Part shown: positions 11,501 through 23,200 of the stretch, one piece after another
Layout: each line of letters opens with the position of its first letter
Position numbering within the stretch: the first letter of the stretch is position 1
DNA from: Struthio camelus
Lineage: Eukaryota > Chordata > Aves > Struthioniformes > Struthionidae
DNA length: 64,000 nt
Direction of reading: 5' to 3'
Assembly: GCF_040807025.1 (NCBI RefSeq)
Contig: NC_090946.1
Span: 7,420,001 to 7,484,000, forward strand
The notes under the pieces: generated by a model
What the model saw: the letters and a program-made list of their open reading frames with translations, nothing else
Databases searched by the model: none
Told to the model about the DNA's origin: nothing
Program-made: the position numbers and the translations under genes

Positions 11501-14500
11501 GCAGATCATTTGGCAAGAAAGCAAAGGGAAGGGACAACACAGGAGAGAGGGGAAAGGTGTGGAGTTAGTAGAGATCCAGCCATCACCATCCCACCACCAC
11601 AGAAACCCACCAGGAGACCATTAGCTTGTGTCACACGCTTTGGACGAGGCAAGCAGTAACTCCCAAAGCCAGGGGAGGCGCAAATCACCGCGTCTCCAGA
11701 GAAAGCTGCAATTTAGCCTTCACGCAAGAGATGCCAGAGTAGGAGCATAGAGACTCCACACCGCCCTCAAGCCCCGCTGAGGGGGACGTCCTTATCCCAC
11801 CTCCCTCCACGCAGACACCATCCAACGAACCTTTGCCCTTCTTGGCACCAAAGCAGCTGGCAGCATGGGGCCCGGTGTTGTTGGCAGGGACCAAGGGTGT
11901 CTCCTGGTAGCGCTCAGCATGGGGGATCTCACGATGGACTTGGTAGGACAAGTTTCTCAGCAGGCACACGCAGTTCTCCACCAGCTAGAGAGAGCCAGAG
12001 AGTTTGGCTCAGAGCAGCACATGCTCACCCCACAGCTGCCTGAGTGAGGGCCACATCTTGACCATAGCTTACAACGCAGAGCTAGACCAAGCGGAGCTGA
12101 ACTGGGGCCAGGCAGCTCCATCTCAGATGGATCTGAAGCAGACAGCGGTGGGTCAAGGCAAATTGGGAGCCGTGAGCCAGGAGATACCAGCGTGGGATAA
12201 GAGGATTGTTACACTCTCACTGGTGTATTCCTATTGCCCACTGCAGACTGACAGCTGGACTCGTCCAGATCAAACACCTTGGTCTCACCCCACAGAGCTT
12301 CTGTCTTCGCAAGAGGGTTTGAGAAAGATGAGAGCTTGGCTTGGGTTTTCCAGCTAGCCCTGTCACCTCAAAGTCTTCCTAGTCTAGGTGAAGCCCTGGA
12401 CTCCCCCTCTCCATTCTTGGTCCTTCTTGAGAAGCCCACCTGCAGCCACCACCAACAGCAGAGAGCTGCTGGGGTTGGCTGACAAGGGCCAAGCGCTGCG
12501 GGCCCTGGTCCCACTCCGTCCACCACCCCCACCACGGTACCTTGCTGTCCGAGTCCTTCTGGCCGATCTCGGACTGGACGATGTAGATCAGGGCATCCAC
12601 CAGCCCGTCACACTCCCGCAGCTTCCGACGGGCCTCGCTCCGCTCCGAGCTCACGTTCCTGGCAGGCAGGAGACACCAGTCATGGGCGAGACTGCTGCGG
12701 GCCAGAGAGCAGCAGCCCCCACCTGGCAGAGCTCCAACCTGAGGAAGATCCCTCTGGCTCCTCTCTACAGAGAGGAGCTTCTCCTTTGTCAAGGGCTGTG
12801 TCACCACTCGCCATCCTAGAGGAGCAGCTCCTCCACAGACAGCATGGTGGTCTCACAAGGCTACCGGAAGCCGCCACCTCCTGCTCTGGGAAGGAGGGTT
12901 ACAGCAGCCCCAACCCGCGCCAGCTCTCAGTTGAGATCTAGTCCCCCCCCGTACCTAAGGCAGCCAGCGGTGTTAGTGAGCACAGACTCCCACTCGATAT
13001 GGCGGGGTTTCGAGTCCTCATTGGGTTCCCGCTCCCAGCCTGAGCGGGGAATGACCACCTCATCAGTCAGGGCGTGCAGTGCATGATCCACAATGGCCAT
13101 CTTGATGGAGTCGTGCGAGGACAGATTCCACAGCGTTCCTGCAATGCCACGCAAGGGAGGCGCTTGGTCAGACCACAAGGACGCAAAACCTGCACCGTTC
13201 GCCCCTCACCCAAAGGATCAGCCCCTCCTTCCCTCCCTGAAGCAGTTACCTGTGATAACCTCTGTGAGGTCCATGTCATGGGCCTTCCGCAACAGGCGCA
13301 CCAGGGCAGGTACCCCATCGCAGTTCTTGATGGCAATCTTGTTGTCTTGGTCCTTGCCAAAGGAGATGTTCTTGAGGGCCCCGCAGGCCCCAAAATGCAC
13401 CTCTTTCTTGGGGTGGTCCAGCAATCCCACCAGCACAGGAATGCCCTTCAGCTTGCGCACCTCCGTCTTCACCTTGTCATTGCGGTAGCAGAGGTGCTGC
13501 AGGTAGGCGGCCGCGTTGGACTTGACAGCGTCCAGCCGGAAACTCAGCATGGCTATTACCTCCGGCAGCTCCGGCTGGCGCCAGTTGCCTGGGGCCGGGG
13601 CTCCCTTACGTAGGCTGTCCAGACTAGCCAAGCTGCCCCGCTCATGCTGAGCCAAGGGGGCCCAGTAGTACCGGTCAGGGGCCACTTCGTCCACCAGCAT
13701 GTCTTCGTAACTCCTAGGAGAGGGGACAGCCAGCGTCAGCACGAGCCCTAGACTTGCAGGGGATGCTGTGCCCTGCCTCAAGCCATCAGGAGACGGGATG
13801 GAGGCCAGGCTCCAGAGCAGTCTCGTGGCACCTTCCTGCTCCCCTTTGCAGCCGCACAGGAGCGTAGGCCCCAGCTGGAGTCTAGAGCCGGCACCTCCTT
13901 CCCTGCAGGAGCCTCCCCAGGACAGCTCGGGAAGCAGAAGATTCCCCAGCGGATGGGGACAGCCCTGGCAGCAGTTCTGCTCCCTTCCCACCCGCCCCAC
14001 CCTGCTGGATTTGGCTTTGGTTCAAGACACACAATCCCAGTCTCCGCAGAAACTCTACAGAGGCATGACCCAGTCCCAAGGCTCGAGCAGCCCACATAAA
14101 GGCAAGAATAAATATTTGGGCTCGTGGCCACTAGAGGGCAAGTTCATACCACACCAAGGAGCCAGGACAAGTAACTAGAGAACTCCCCAGGGCTTCGGGC
14201 AGCTTAAAGTGCTTCATGCAAGCCAGCCTGTTACACCATCATTAAGTGGGTACAGCAAGAGAGCAGAGTCTGGTTTCAGGCCGTCCAGTTCTTTTGCTGC
14301 CCTGCCTGGCCTGGAACCAACACTGTACCCAGACATCTGAGCCGCCCCACCGCGGTCCAGGACACGCAAGCTGCTGCCTAACCCAACCGCTCTAAGTATT
14401 TCAGAGCGTCTGCCTCATCACATCTAGAGCAAAGACTTCCCCCAGGATGAGGCTCCGAAACGCGTTGCCTTCGGATGGCCAGCAACATGTCGGGGCTGCG

Positions 14501-17500
14501 TAACTGCACAGGAGACAGGCTTATCCAGGCATCAGGAGACACCCCTGGTGCCCCCGCACACACGCGTACACACTCAGAAGCCCTGCTACTTGCCTCATTT
14601 TTTGTCATCACTAGTAAGTCCGCCCGCTAAACATAATCTTTCCCCCATCCAGGCAGAGGAATGCGGCACTTTCCCCCAGAAGGGGGACGGGAGGGGATGC
14701 TGCTCTCAGACGGACAGGCCCCATTGCTGCAGTCGGATCTGAAGCCCCAGGGTGCTGCCGCAAAGCACTGCGGGGAGCCCAAGGTGAGCTAGCATCCTCC
14801 GCCTCCCACCTGCCCACCTTCACGTTCACCCTTTTCACACCAAGATCAGGTGTGGGAAGCTCCCTGCCACCAAGCAGGCAGGGCAAGTTGCTGTAAGGGC
14901 AGGTTCTGCTCCTTACACCAACCGCCCCTGCTACAGCCTGCGGTACGGGACTCGCCGAAAACCACGAGCCCTGGGGAGCAGCCACACCTCCGCGGTCAAG
15001 CCATCCTCAGGTGTTGCTGTACAGCTGGCCACACGGGGCTACTACGGTTGGTGGCAGCGTGCCGCTAGGCCAGCTTCAGGATGTCTCAACGGGGCGACGC
15101 GCCGGCCGCGCGGCCTGGCTACTCGGAGATGCTAAGGAGCGCGGCCTCTCCAGGGAGCTGCCCCGGCTGCTGCAGGGCGCTGCGCTCGACGCTTCACGCT
15201 GACCAGCGAGGCCGCCCCAGGCCGAGGCAGGAGCCAGACGCAGCCCATGACAGCCAGCACCACAAACAAGCCACCCGACACTTGTCAATGCGGCACGGGG
15301 TCAAAGTCAGCCAAGATTCAAGCGCCCCAACGGGGAGCTCCTGGCCAACAGCGAGGGCGAGTCGATGCCGGATCCCCTCCCCGGGCACCATCCAAGAGCA
15401 GATGGGGGTAGCAGAGATGGGTGAAGCATGTCCTCCGCTGTGGCTGGAGCTCCCTCCTACCTCCCGGGCAGGCAGGGAGCTCCGAGGAGAGCCACAGGAG
15501 AGGGACCCGCGCGCTCACGGCCGATCACAGCCGGCACGCGCTGCGCCTCTCGGCTCAACGGGCTCTTTCGTCTCCCGCGCGCCTGGCGAGCTGCCTCCCT
15601 GAAGGAAGTCATTAAGGGCCAGGCCCCTGCTCAAGACAAACATCTCGGAGGCAGGGGGGATGCTGATCTTGCCTGTTCCCATTCCTACAAACCAGGCGGC
15701 TGAGCGCGGATGGTAACTGAGAAGGCAGGGGCCAAGCCAAGCTCAACAGCGCCTGGATTCCACAGATTGCTGCAGCCGGTATCGGTCTGCGTGGGGAGGG
15801 AGAGCTCGGCTGCGGGGCCGCAGCGCGAGGGTCCTACCGAGGCCCCCCCCCCCCAATCTCCCGTATCCAGCAGTGTCCCTGCAGGACAAGGTGCAGGGCT
15901 CTTACTAGGGCTGCGCCCCGGCTGTCAGGCTGGGCTCAGAGACGGCTCCTTTTTCCCTCCTCAAACGTGCCCTGAGGATCCCGAACCCACCCCTGTACAG
16001 CTGTGGCTCTCCCCTATGCCTGGCTCCACCTCCAGCTCATCTAACTCCTTCCCTTGAAGGCCTGGAGGGAAGGCAGGAAGGCAAACGGCTGCCGCTCAGC
16101 CCAGCAGAGAGACCTTAGGGTCTCGAAAGCCGAGCCGTTCAGACCAAGCGATCCAGGGCAGGCTCCTGCCTCTGCACGCTGGACAGGACACGAACGCAGG
16201 GAAGGTTTGCAAGCCGGAGCCTTCCGTCTCGGCTGCACTCCTGCCTTTTGGCATTCGGTCCCCTCGGCAGCTCGAGGCTGGAGTAAAGCAGCCCTAAGTC
16301 AGGCACGCCTGCTTAACCCCTTCCGGCCAAGTTGCTCACGAAGGGACCAGCCGCGAAGGCCACGTGCTCCAAACTGCTAACGTTGGCATTTCAGAGCTGT
16401 TTGAGTCAGCGCAGGCGGCGGGGGCAGCTGCCTTGCCCTCTCCTCCAGCCGACACAAGCTTCGCGAGGCAAAGCAGGTTGGGGAATCAATCCGAGTGAAT
16501 AACCGCCCAGACTGGTTCAACACAGCAGCAGAAACGCTTGTGCTGGCACAAGCCGAAAGGACGGACAAAGCTCCTCCTTTAGTGGCTGCAGCAGCCAAGA
16601 GCTACTGTGGATTTATAGTACGTGTCTGGAGACAGGCAGATCTCGGGCAGGGGCTGGTGAGCGCTGCCTTTCCCTAGGGTCTCTACCTCCTGCCTCTCTT
16701 TTATGCCCTAGGAGTTCAGGGAGCCTGTGATCAGCCTGTCCCGCCCTCCTCGGCACCATCGGGAGGCCCACATCCGTCCCAACGGCCCCCTCCCCACCTC
16801 TGGGATCCAGGCCTGCTCCCTTGCTGCGCTCCTACCACACCACCATCCAGCCGCCAGCCTCTCCCCAAACCTCACCCTGCCACAAAGGCGGCGAGCGGAG
16901 CAGGCTGGGAGGCTTAAATCAGCCGCGCTCATTTGTACGCAGGACGTTGCCGGTACAGCACACTAGCAGTCGCTGCCTGAGGCACGCAACATCCCAGAAC
17001 ATCGGCCAGCATCTCCGAAGGGGCAGCTAAAGGACCCCCGAGACCCTCCTCCTCCGGCATCCCTTGGGCAGCTGCAGCCTGGCAGGGCGGTGGCTCCGGC
17101 CGTCAAGCCGGAGGAGCCACCGATCACCCACAGCCAAATGAGGGGGAGAAGCTGCTCACTGCCAAACAGGTTGAGCAGCTTCTCCCGCCTTGCAACAGGG
17201 CTGCGCTGCAAGAACGCTCCCCGGGGCACCGCGGGGCTGAGCCTCGCTCGCCCCAGCCCTCAGCTCAGCACAAAGGCTCCTCCGGGGCTGCGACGCCCAG
17301 CCTGGATCAGGCGCTGTTCCCAGCGGTATAAACAAGCAGCAGGACGGATTTCGCGATGCCTGATCCCACCCAACTGCAGAGCGGCCACCTCCCTCCGGAG
17401 CCTGCCGTCCCACTGGCAGAACAAGTAGCGCAGGAGAGGGAAGAGCCTGGAGCTATGTCCAACCGCCCTGCGGAACTCCTTGCTGCAGGACGACCAGCTC

Positions 17501-20298
17501 AATTAGCGCCAAGTTTTAACCACCAATTAAACACACAATTAGGAGCGGATGCAAGTTTTCTCCTGCACGAGCCATAGGTGACTCAGTTCATGTACTGTCT
17601 CCACGATCCTCCTTTCTCTTGAAGAGGATGAAGTTGTAGGGACACCGTGCTAGTATTCCTCCACCCCCCCACACCTGGTCCCCCAATACCTGAGCCGACG
17701 CCGGGGGTCAGAAGGGGTCCCTGCCCGCCTGGCCGTGCCATAGTCAGACATAAGCCCGTAGTCCACGTCTTCGAAGCCCACGCTACGCTGGTCATCCTCC
17801 AGGCCGTACGGCTCAGGGTGGAAGTGGTTGAGGTCCATGTTGCTGCCCCCAACGCGCACTTGAGGCTGGGGGCCATAGACGTCCTGGCGGCTGGGGGCCC
17901 GGTAGGTGTCCATGGAGGGGCGGTAGCGCTCGTCGATGCGGGTGACACGGGACAGGCTGCCGTAGCTGTGATCGCTGCCTGGGTAGCCGTCCTCATAGGG
18001 GCGGCCATAGCCATCGGGGTAGTGGTAGTTGCGAGGGAGGGTGGCCGTGCCTGGCTGGCTCAAGTAGCCGCCAGGGCCCCCGTTGCCATTCTTGCGGAAG
18101 TTCCTGTCCATGGTCTGGACATAGTTGCTGGTGACTGGGGAGGTTTCCAAGGGTAACCCATCGGGTCCCACAGGGACCTGCTGGACTGTCCGGGTGGTCA
18201 CGGTCTTCACCACTTTCTTCACCTAGAAGGATGGACATTGGGAATGCTCCAGTCAGGAAGCCCTGTCCCCCACCACCCCTGCGTCCCCAGATTCTACCCC
18301 CAGCCCTGCACCTTGCTCCAGTTTCACACCCCTTTCAGCTCGGGGCACGACGAGCTGGCAGTCATCACTGCCATAACAACCCAGCCAGAGCCCATGCCAT
18401 CCATGCCCTGCCCCAGGCTTGTACCGTGGTCTCCGTGCGTCGGGTCGTCCCGTCGTCCGATGTCTCCACGGACACCACCGACATGGCCCCTTCTGGGTCC
18501 TCCTCCATGGTGTACGTCTCCTCCACGATCTGGCCTGGGTCCTGCATTCTGGGGATCGTGCTGTACAAGAGGTGGCTGTGGTCCTGAGGGAGCAGGAGGC
18601 GGCAGGCAGTCAGCCCCCACTGCCCTCCCTGGAGTCAGTGGCCAAGAGAGGAGGAGATCTCACCCACCAGGGAGCCTCGCTGTCCCTGCTCATGAAGGAA
18701 GATACCAACTTACCCCCACCCCAACCCTTCTAGGCCAGGGTGGCCGCATTTGGGTATCCATTTGGGTATCTCTCTCTCCAGACTAGGGTTGGGACACTGC
18801 CCCAAGCACCCCCCCGCCACGACCTTCCTCCCCCGGCAGGCAGGCTGCCTACAGCCAGAGGGCTCGGCTCCCCTTACCTGTGGCCCGTTGAGTTTCAGAT
18901 CTGGGAACTTCTGCCTCTCCAGGTCAGCATCGCCCAAGAAACGGCCGTTCTGAAACGCACATCACCACAGCAGGCGGTTACTGGAGTGCTGCTCCTCTCT
19001 CTGCCAGGATCCTGTATATCCTCCCTCTCCTGTTAGCCCTAGGCCCTTGAGCAGGCCATCTCCAGCATCCTACCAAGACACCCAACACATGCCCCACATC
19101 TTGCTCCCAGAAGAAAAGAGCAAGCTCCCCAGAGGCTTGTGCAACACACAGCAAACCATCGCCCAGTCCAGCCTGGCCAAACATCAAAGGACGTACTGCT
19201 CAACCCACCCCAGCTCTCCCACGGCACCTACATCCAACTCGCACAGACATCCAGTCTCCTGACAGACAGGCCAAGAGCACTCCCCATTCCCCAACGCTGC
19301 CCTGAAGACCTTCCGCATCTCCTAACGCAGGAGCGTTGCAAGTCATATCCCAGAGGGGATACCTACTGGGAGAGCTGCTGAGGGAGCGGTGTGGATGCTC
19401 GGCAGCTGATCACAGACTGCTAGTTTGACTTGCTCACCCTCCCACCCCCATCTTTTCCTTCCCTGCCTGACCCGTACGTCTCTCCTAGCAGCATCACCTT
19501 TCACAATCAGAAAGTTGACCACCTTCTGCCCAGCACGGCATGCTAGCCTTCTGAGAGCCCCCCTCCCAAAAAGAGGGCCCAGAAAAGTGAGAACAGGAGA
19601 CAGATCTCAAGTCAAGGCAGATGAAACCACATCTCAAGCCCTATAAAGGAAAGGAGCCTCTCCCAGCCCTGGTTTGGCTGTTTGGGGAATAATCTGAGAC
19701 TCCAGGGACTCTCCACTGCCCCATGAGAGGAGGAAAACAGACACACACCCCCACAACTGTACACCAGCCCTTGCATTTCAGCCACCTTCCAAGAAGCCGA
19801 GCGCAGCGGGGAGAGAAGATGCCCAGGTACCAAATACAGATAAGCCTGCTGAAGTGCTCACAAAACTCCCCAGAAAAACTCTGGCTGCCAGGTAGATTTG
19901 CACGTCCCCAGATCACCTTCAGCTCCAGCACACGTACAGCACTGTCGGCCTTACAAGACCAACCTAGCCTTCCTCCGTATCACATATCCGAGGAGGGCTG
20001 AAGAAAAGGAGCCTGGCCCAGGGCTGCCCCCACTCAGGCAGCATCAACGCAGATGGGGGCTCCGGGAGCCGCCGCACCCGCCGCTGCCAAGGGGGTTTTT
20101 TACCTGGTGCCGCCGGGTGAGCGTGCCGTTGGCCAAGCCCGGGCCAGCGTCCTGCGGGGAGACCCGGACTCGTTCCAGCTGAGCCGACACATGGCGCCGT
20201 TCTTCCTCAAGCGCCCGGGTCAGCTTCTCGAACTGCGCCTCCTGCTCCTTGACAGAGGCAAGGATGCTGGCGGTCGACTCCACTTCCGAGTCGTCCAT
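5510..20298 (-). CDS. CTNND1: CTNND1, p120-catenin (delta-1 catenin)
   Basis: p120-catenin binds the juxtamembrane segment of classical cadherins through armadillo repeats, blocks their endocytosis, tunes Rho GTPases and binds Kaiso. Coding exons, in transcript order: 20104-20298, 18878-18949, 18425-18583, 17690-18222, 13250-13713, 12955-13138, 12541-12658, 11831-11984, 11411-11428, 11091-11159, 9362-9489, 8093-8243, 7641-7833, 7412-7526, 6602-6689, 6191-6238, 5962-6059, 5726-5800 and 5510-5521. All phases close, giving 957 aa with alternative exons A, B and C included (human full form 968). The start [20 protein letters not shown] has Kozak CACCCATGG. Coiled coil is at about residues 10-45, the phospho-regulatory region up to about 355, Arm repeats from about 360 to 835, and the C-terminus is QKI. 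Compared with human, the Met55 start is Leu (TTG), while Met102 and the Met near 325 remain. RWTYGRYIRS reads RWTYGRCIRS. Confidence 0.96.
5726..5800 (-). other. CTNND1: CTNND1 alternative exon B (NES exon) with NAGNAG acceptor
   Basis: This 75-nt exon lies between the PLM exon and the QKI exon and reads [20 protein letters not shown] then SYPVS. It aligns with the human exon B start QDEGQES and end VSYPSM. It is flanked by an acceptor CTGCAGCAG and donor GTATGT and is a multiple of three, so skipping keeps frame. In human this exon carries a leucine-rich nuclear export signal (LEEELDVLVL). Here there are no leucines. The tandem CAGCAG acceptor could add or drop the first Gln. Confidence 0.82.
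6191..6238 (-). other. CTNND1: CTNND1 alternative exon A (48 nt)
   Basis: It encodes [15 protein letters not shown] plus split codons, matching the human exon A core [10 protein letters not shown]. The human exon is 63 nt, so five residues at its end are absent here. It is in phase for skipping: the split Asp codon reforms when exon 6602-6689 joins 5962-6059 directly. Confidence 0.8.
11411..11428 (-). other. CTNND1: CTNND1 microexon C (18 nt)
   Basis: The microexon encodes DEWFSR with acceptor CCAATAG and donor GTGAGT. It interrupts the basic stretch AKKGK...GKK that acts as a nuclear localisation signal in an Arm-repeat loop. Both its length and its peptide are identical to the human exon as I remember it. 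Confidence 0.88.
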
Positions 20299-23200
20299 GG
20301 GTGACGGGTGCCCGGGATGGGCAGGGCGGGGGGCGCAGGGAGGCACAAGTGAAGGTGGCTTGGTGTCAGGGTGAGGGGAAGAAAAATAACCCAGAAGGGG
20401 GGAGCCACTCTCTTCACTGCACATGATTTGGGGAGAGGAAAGGAAGAGAGAAGAGGGGTCAGAAGAAATGGATTTCATTAAGACAGATTCTCAGAACAAG
20501 GAGGGGAAAAAAAAGTTCTTATGCCAATAACACCCACTTCCACCCACCAGAAATGCGGGAAGGGGGTCTTGGAGCAGCACAGCTCCAGGCGTGGCTCAAA
20601 CAGCCCCCACTGGCATTTAAGCTTGGAGAAGCATCGTTTTGGCAGCAGAAGGGCCTGCACCCCCCACCACACCAAAGATAGGGGGTCAAGCCAGGTTCAG
20701 GAGAACTGTTATGTACTGAGGAGAACTGTTACTCCTCATAAGAGCCTTCCTCAGGCTGTGGGAAGTCTTCTCCTAGAAAGGGCCCCATGTAGCTGCTAGC
20801 AGGAGGGGAGGGCACATCCCAGACCTGGGCAGAGCATGGGACATCGTCCTGCAGAACGAGCACTAACCCAAACCCCACTGTTTCCTTTGGGGAAGGACAG
20901 AGGGAGATGGTTGTGTTATTCATTCCGCTCCCTCCTTGCCAGGAGGGGGAAAGTGAGCTGTAAAATGAAGGTTTGGGGGGGGGGGGGGGCGACACAGCCA
21001 TGCTCCACAGCTCCCTTCTACCTAGGAGAGGGTAGAAAGTGGGACGGGATCCCCCCAAAGGGGACCCCGCAAGCCTCTTTGCCAGCTATCAAAACCCACC
21101 ACCCTCCAGGTCCTGGCCAGGGCTCCCACAACGCTGCAGCCTTCCCAGGAGGCCTCTGGCCCACCCGTCTAGGGGCAGGCAGTGACTTGGAGCCCTCAGA
21201 CATCCCCTCCCAAAAGAAAACAGCAAATAAGAGCACCACAATCAATGTTTTGACAGAGAGAGGCAATTTTGTTCCATACAGACCTGTCAGAGGAGGAGGT
21301 TCGGGTTTGATTGGCAAAGGCACAGGGCAGCCAGGTCTAGGCGCAGAGAGTCATGGGAGAAACAGCCCAGCCACCACAGTGAGGAAGCAGGAGGGAAGAG
21401 AGCTGCAGAGACAGCAGGAAAGTGGGGTCAAAAAAAAAAAATCACATGAGTGAACTTAAAACAGAAGGTAGGGAAGGGCACACTGAGATTTGGGCAAGGG
21501 GCTCGTCTCGGCAGCCAGTTCTCCCCCCTCGCCCCGAGCGATAGGGCTTTGTCCAGAGACGGCTGGCACGGTTGAAGACGCAGCACTGCGTTCTCGCAGC
21601 GGCCCCCCACCCCAGACACCTCGCTGACGGGTTAAACAGCCCAGGAGCAGAGGGGTGGGGTGGGCTCAGCCCTCAGCGCAGCACGGCTGAGTCCCGGCAA
21701 GCCTGCCAGAGGTTTTTCCCAAACTCATGCAGTCACGGCAGGCGTGTGGCAACTCGTCAGAGCCAGGCGGCCGGCACAGAAGCTGCTTTCCCACGCTCTC
21801 CGGCGCGGCATCGGCTCTGCCCGTTGCCCCAGCAGCGGCCGTAACGGCAACCGCAGGCCGGCACCGGGATCACACGCAGCATCGCCCTTCCAGCGGCCCT
21901 GCTCTCCCCGTGGCTCTTGGGACCCAGCCCACAGCAGACGCTGGTTCAGAGGAACTCAAAGCGGATATCGGCCTTCATTTCCCTATCTCAAATGAACCCG
22001 TAGCAAGCCCTTCTTGCAAAAGCCCCCGCCCCGCTCCCAGCGGGGAGCTCCTATCCGCGGCCCTAGCGCTCCCAAGGCTTCCCCCGGGCGCGCGCAGCAC
22101 ATCACCGCTCTGCCTTGGCTTTTATCAGACACCGTGGCACTGAGTCCAGGGGAGCGGGGTGGATTTTCTTCCATTTGCTTTGGAGGCTGCCTACAGCACA
22201 CGTGAACATCTGGTCACCTCCACCCTGCAATCCACCTTCATCAATTAAAAAAAAAAAAAATCGTGCCCATGCTGTGCCCAGCAGAGATGAGGCCCTTGCT
22301 GCTCCAAGTTCTCACCTGCCCCATATATTCCCGGAGATCCTCTCTGCAGAGGAGGTTTGGTGCCACCCCAAGCAGTGCTGACACATCCCAACTCTCACCC
22401 TTGAGTCAAACAGTCCCCACCTTCGACAGGCATCCGTGCCACCAGAACAGGGATGCAGCTCCTCAGCCTTCAGGGACTCACTGAAGCTCGGTGACAGCCC
22501 ACACCGACACGGGAGCAGGTCTGCAGGGCCGGACCCCATAGACTTTCCTGCAAAGAGGCTGCACTGGAAGCACCCACGCACCCAGGAGATCCAGCCAGCA
22601 AGGTGCTGGGGGCAAACTGCCCAGAGAGCCAGCCTGGTCCTTCTCCCCTAGAGGGGGCAGAACTCCTTGCCACATCTCAAGCTCCTCCAGCAGGTCAGAA
22701 CAGTGCTACCATCCAGACCCTCTGTGGGAGCACTCAGAAGCCCAGCCAGGAGCCGCCTTGGCTTGTTCCGATTCGGGAGCATTCGTTTCCAGAACAGTAT
22801 TTTTGCCAAGACCTTTAGAAGACGGAGAGACCGCCGGACCGAGAAGGAATCCTCTCCCCGAGATGCGACTGCCATACGGCTACACCGCCTCTCCACCCAA
22901 CAGCTCCCTAGCGTCTCCTCGACCATCTCCAGCTCTCCACATGGAGGAGGTAGATTTTTTGGGGGTGCATGAGGACACAACACCAGCGTCCTGGCTTCAA
23001 TCAGATGTAGCTTCGCATCTCGGCTCTTCCAGATCTTGCGAGCGGTCTCATTTGCGCGCGAGCAGCCTCAATACTGAGTAGGGACTGGCAGGGCTCGCCT
23101 CCGCAGAAAGGCATGTAGAAGAGAGGCAGCAAGGCCAGCAGATTCCTCCGGCCCTGTCTGGCTGCCAGGCAGGCCCCGCGCAGGCAGCGACACCTCCCCA

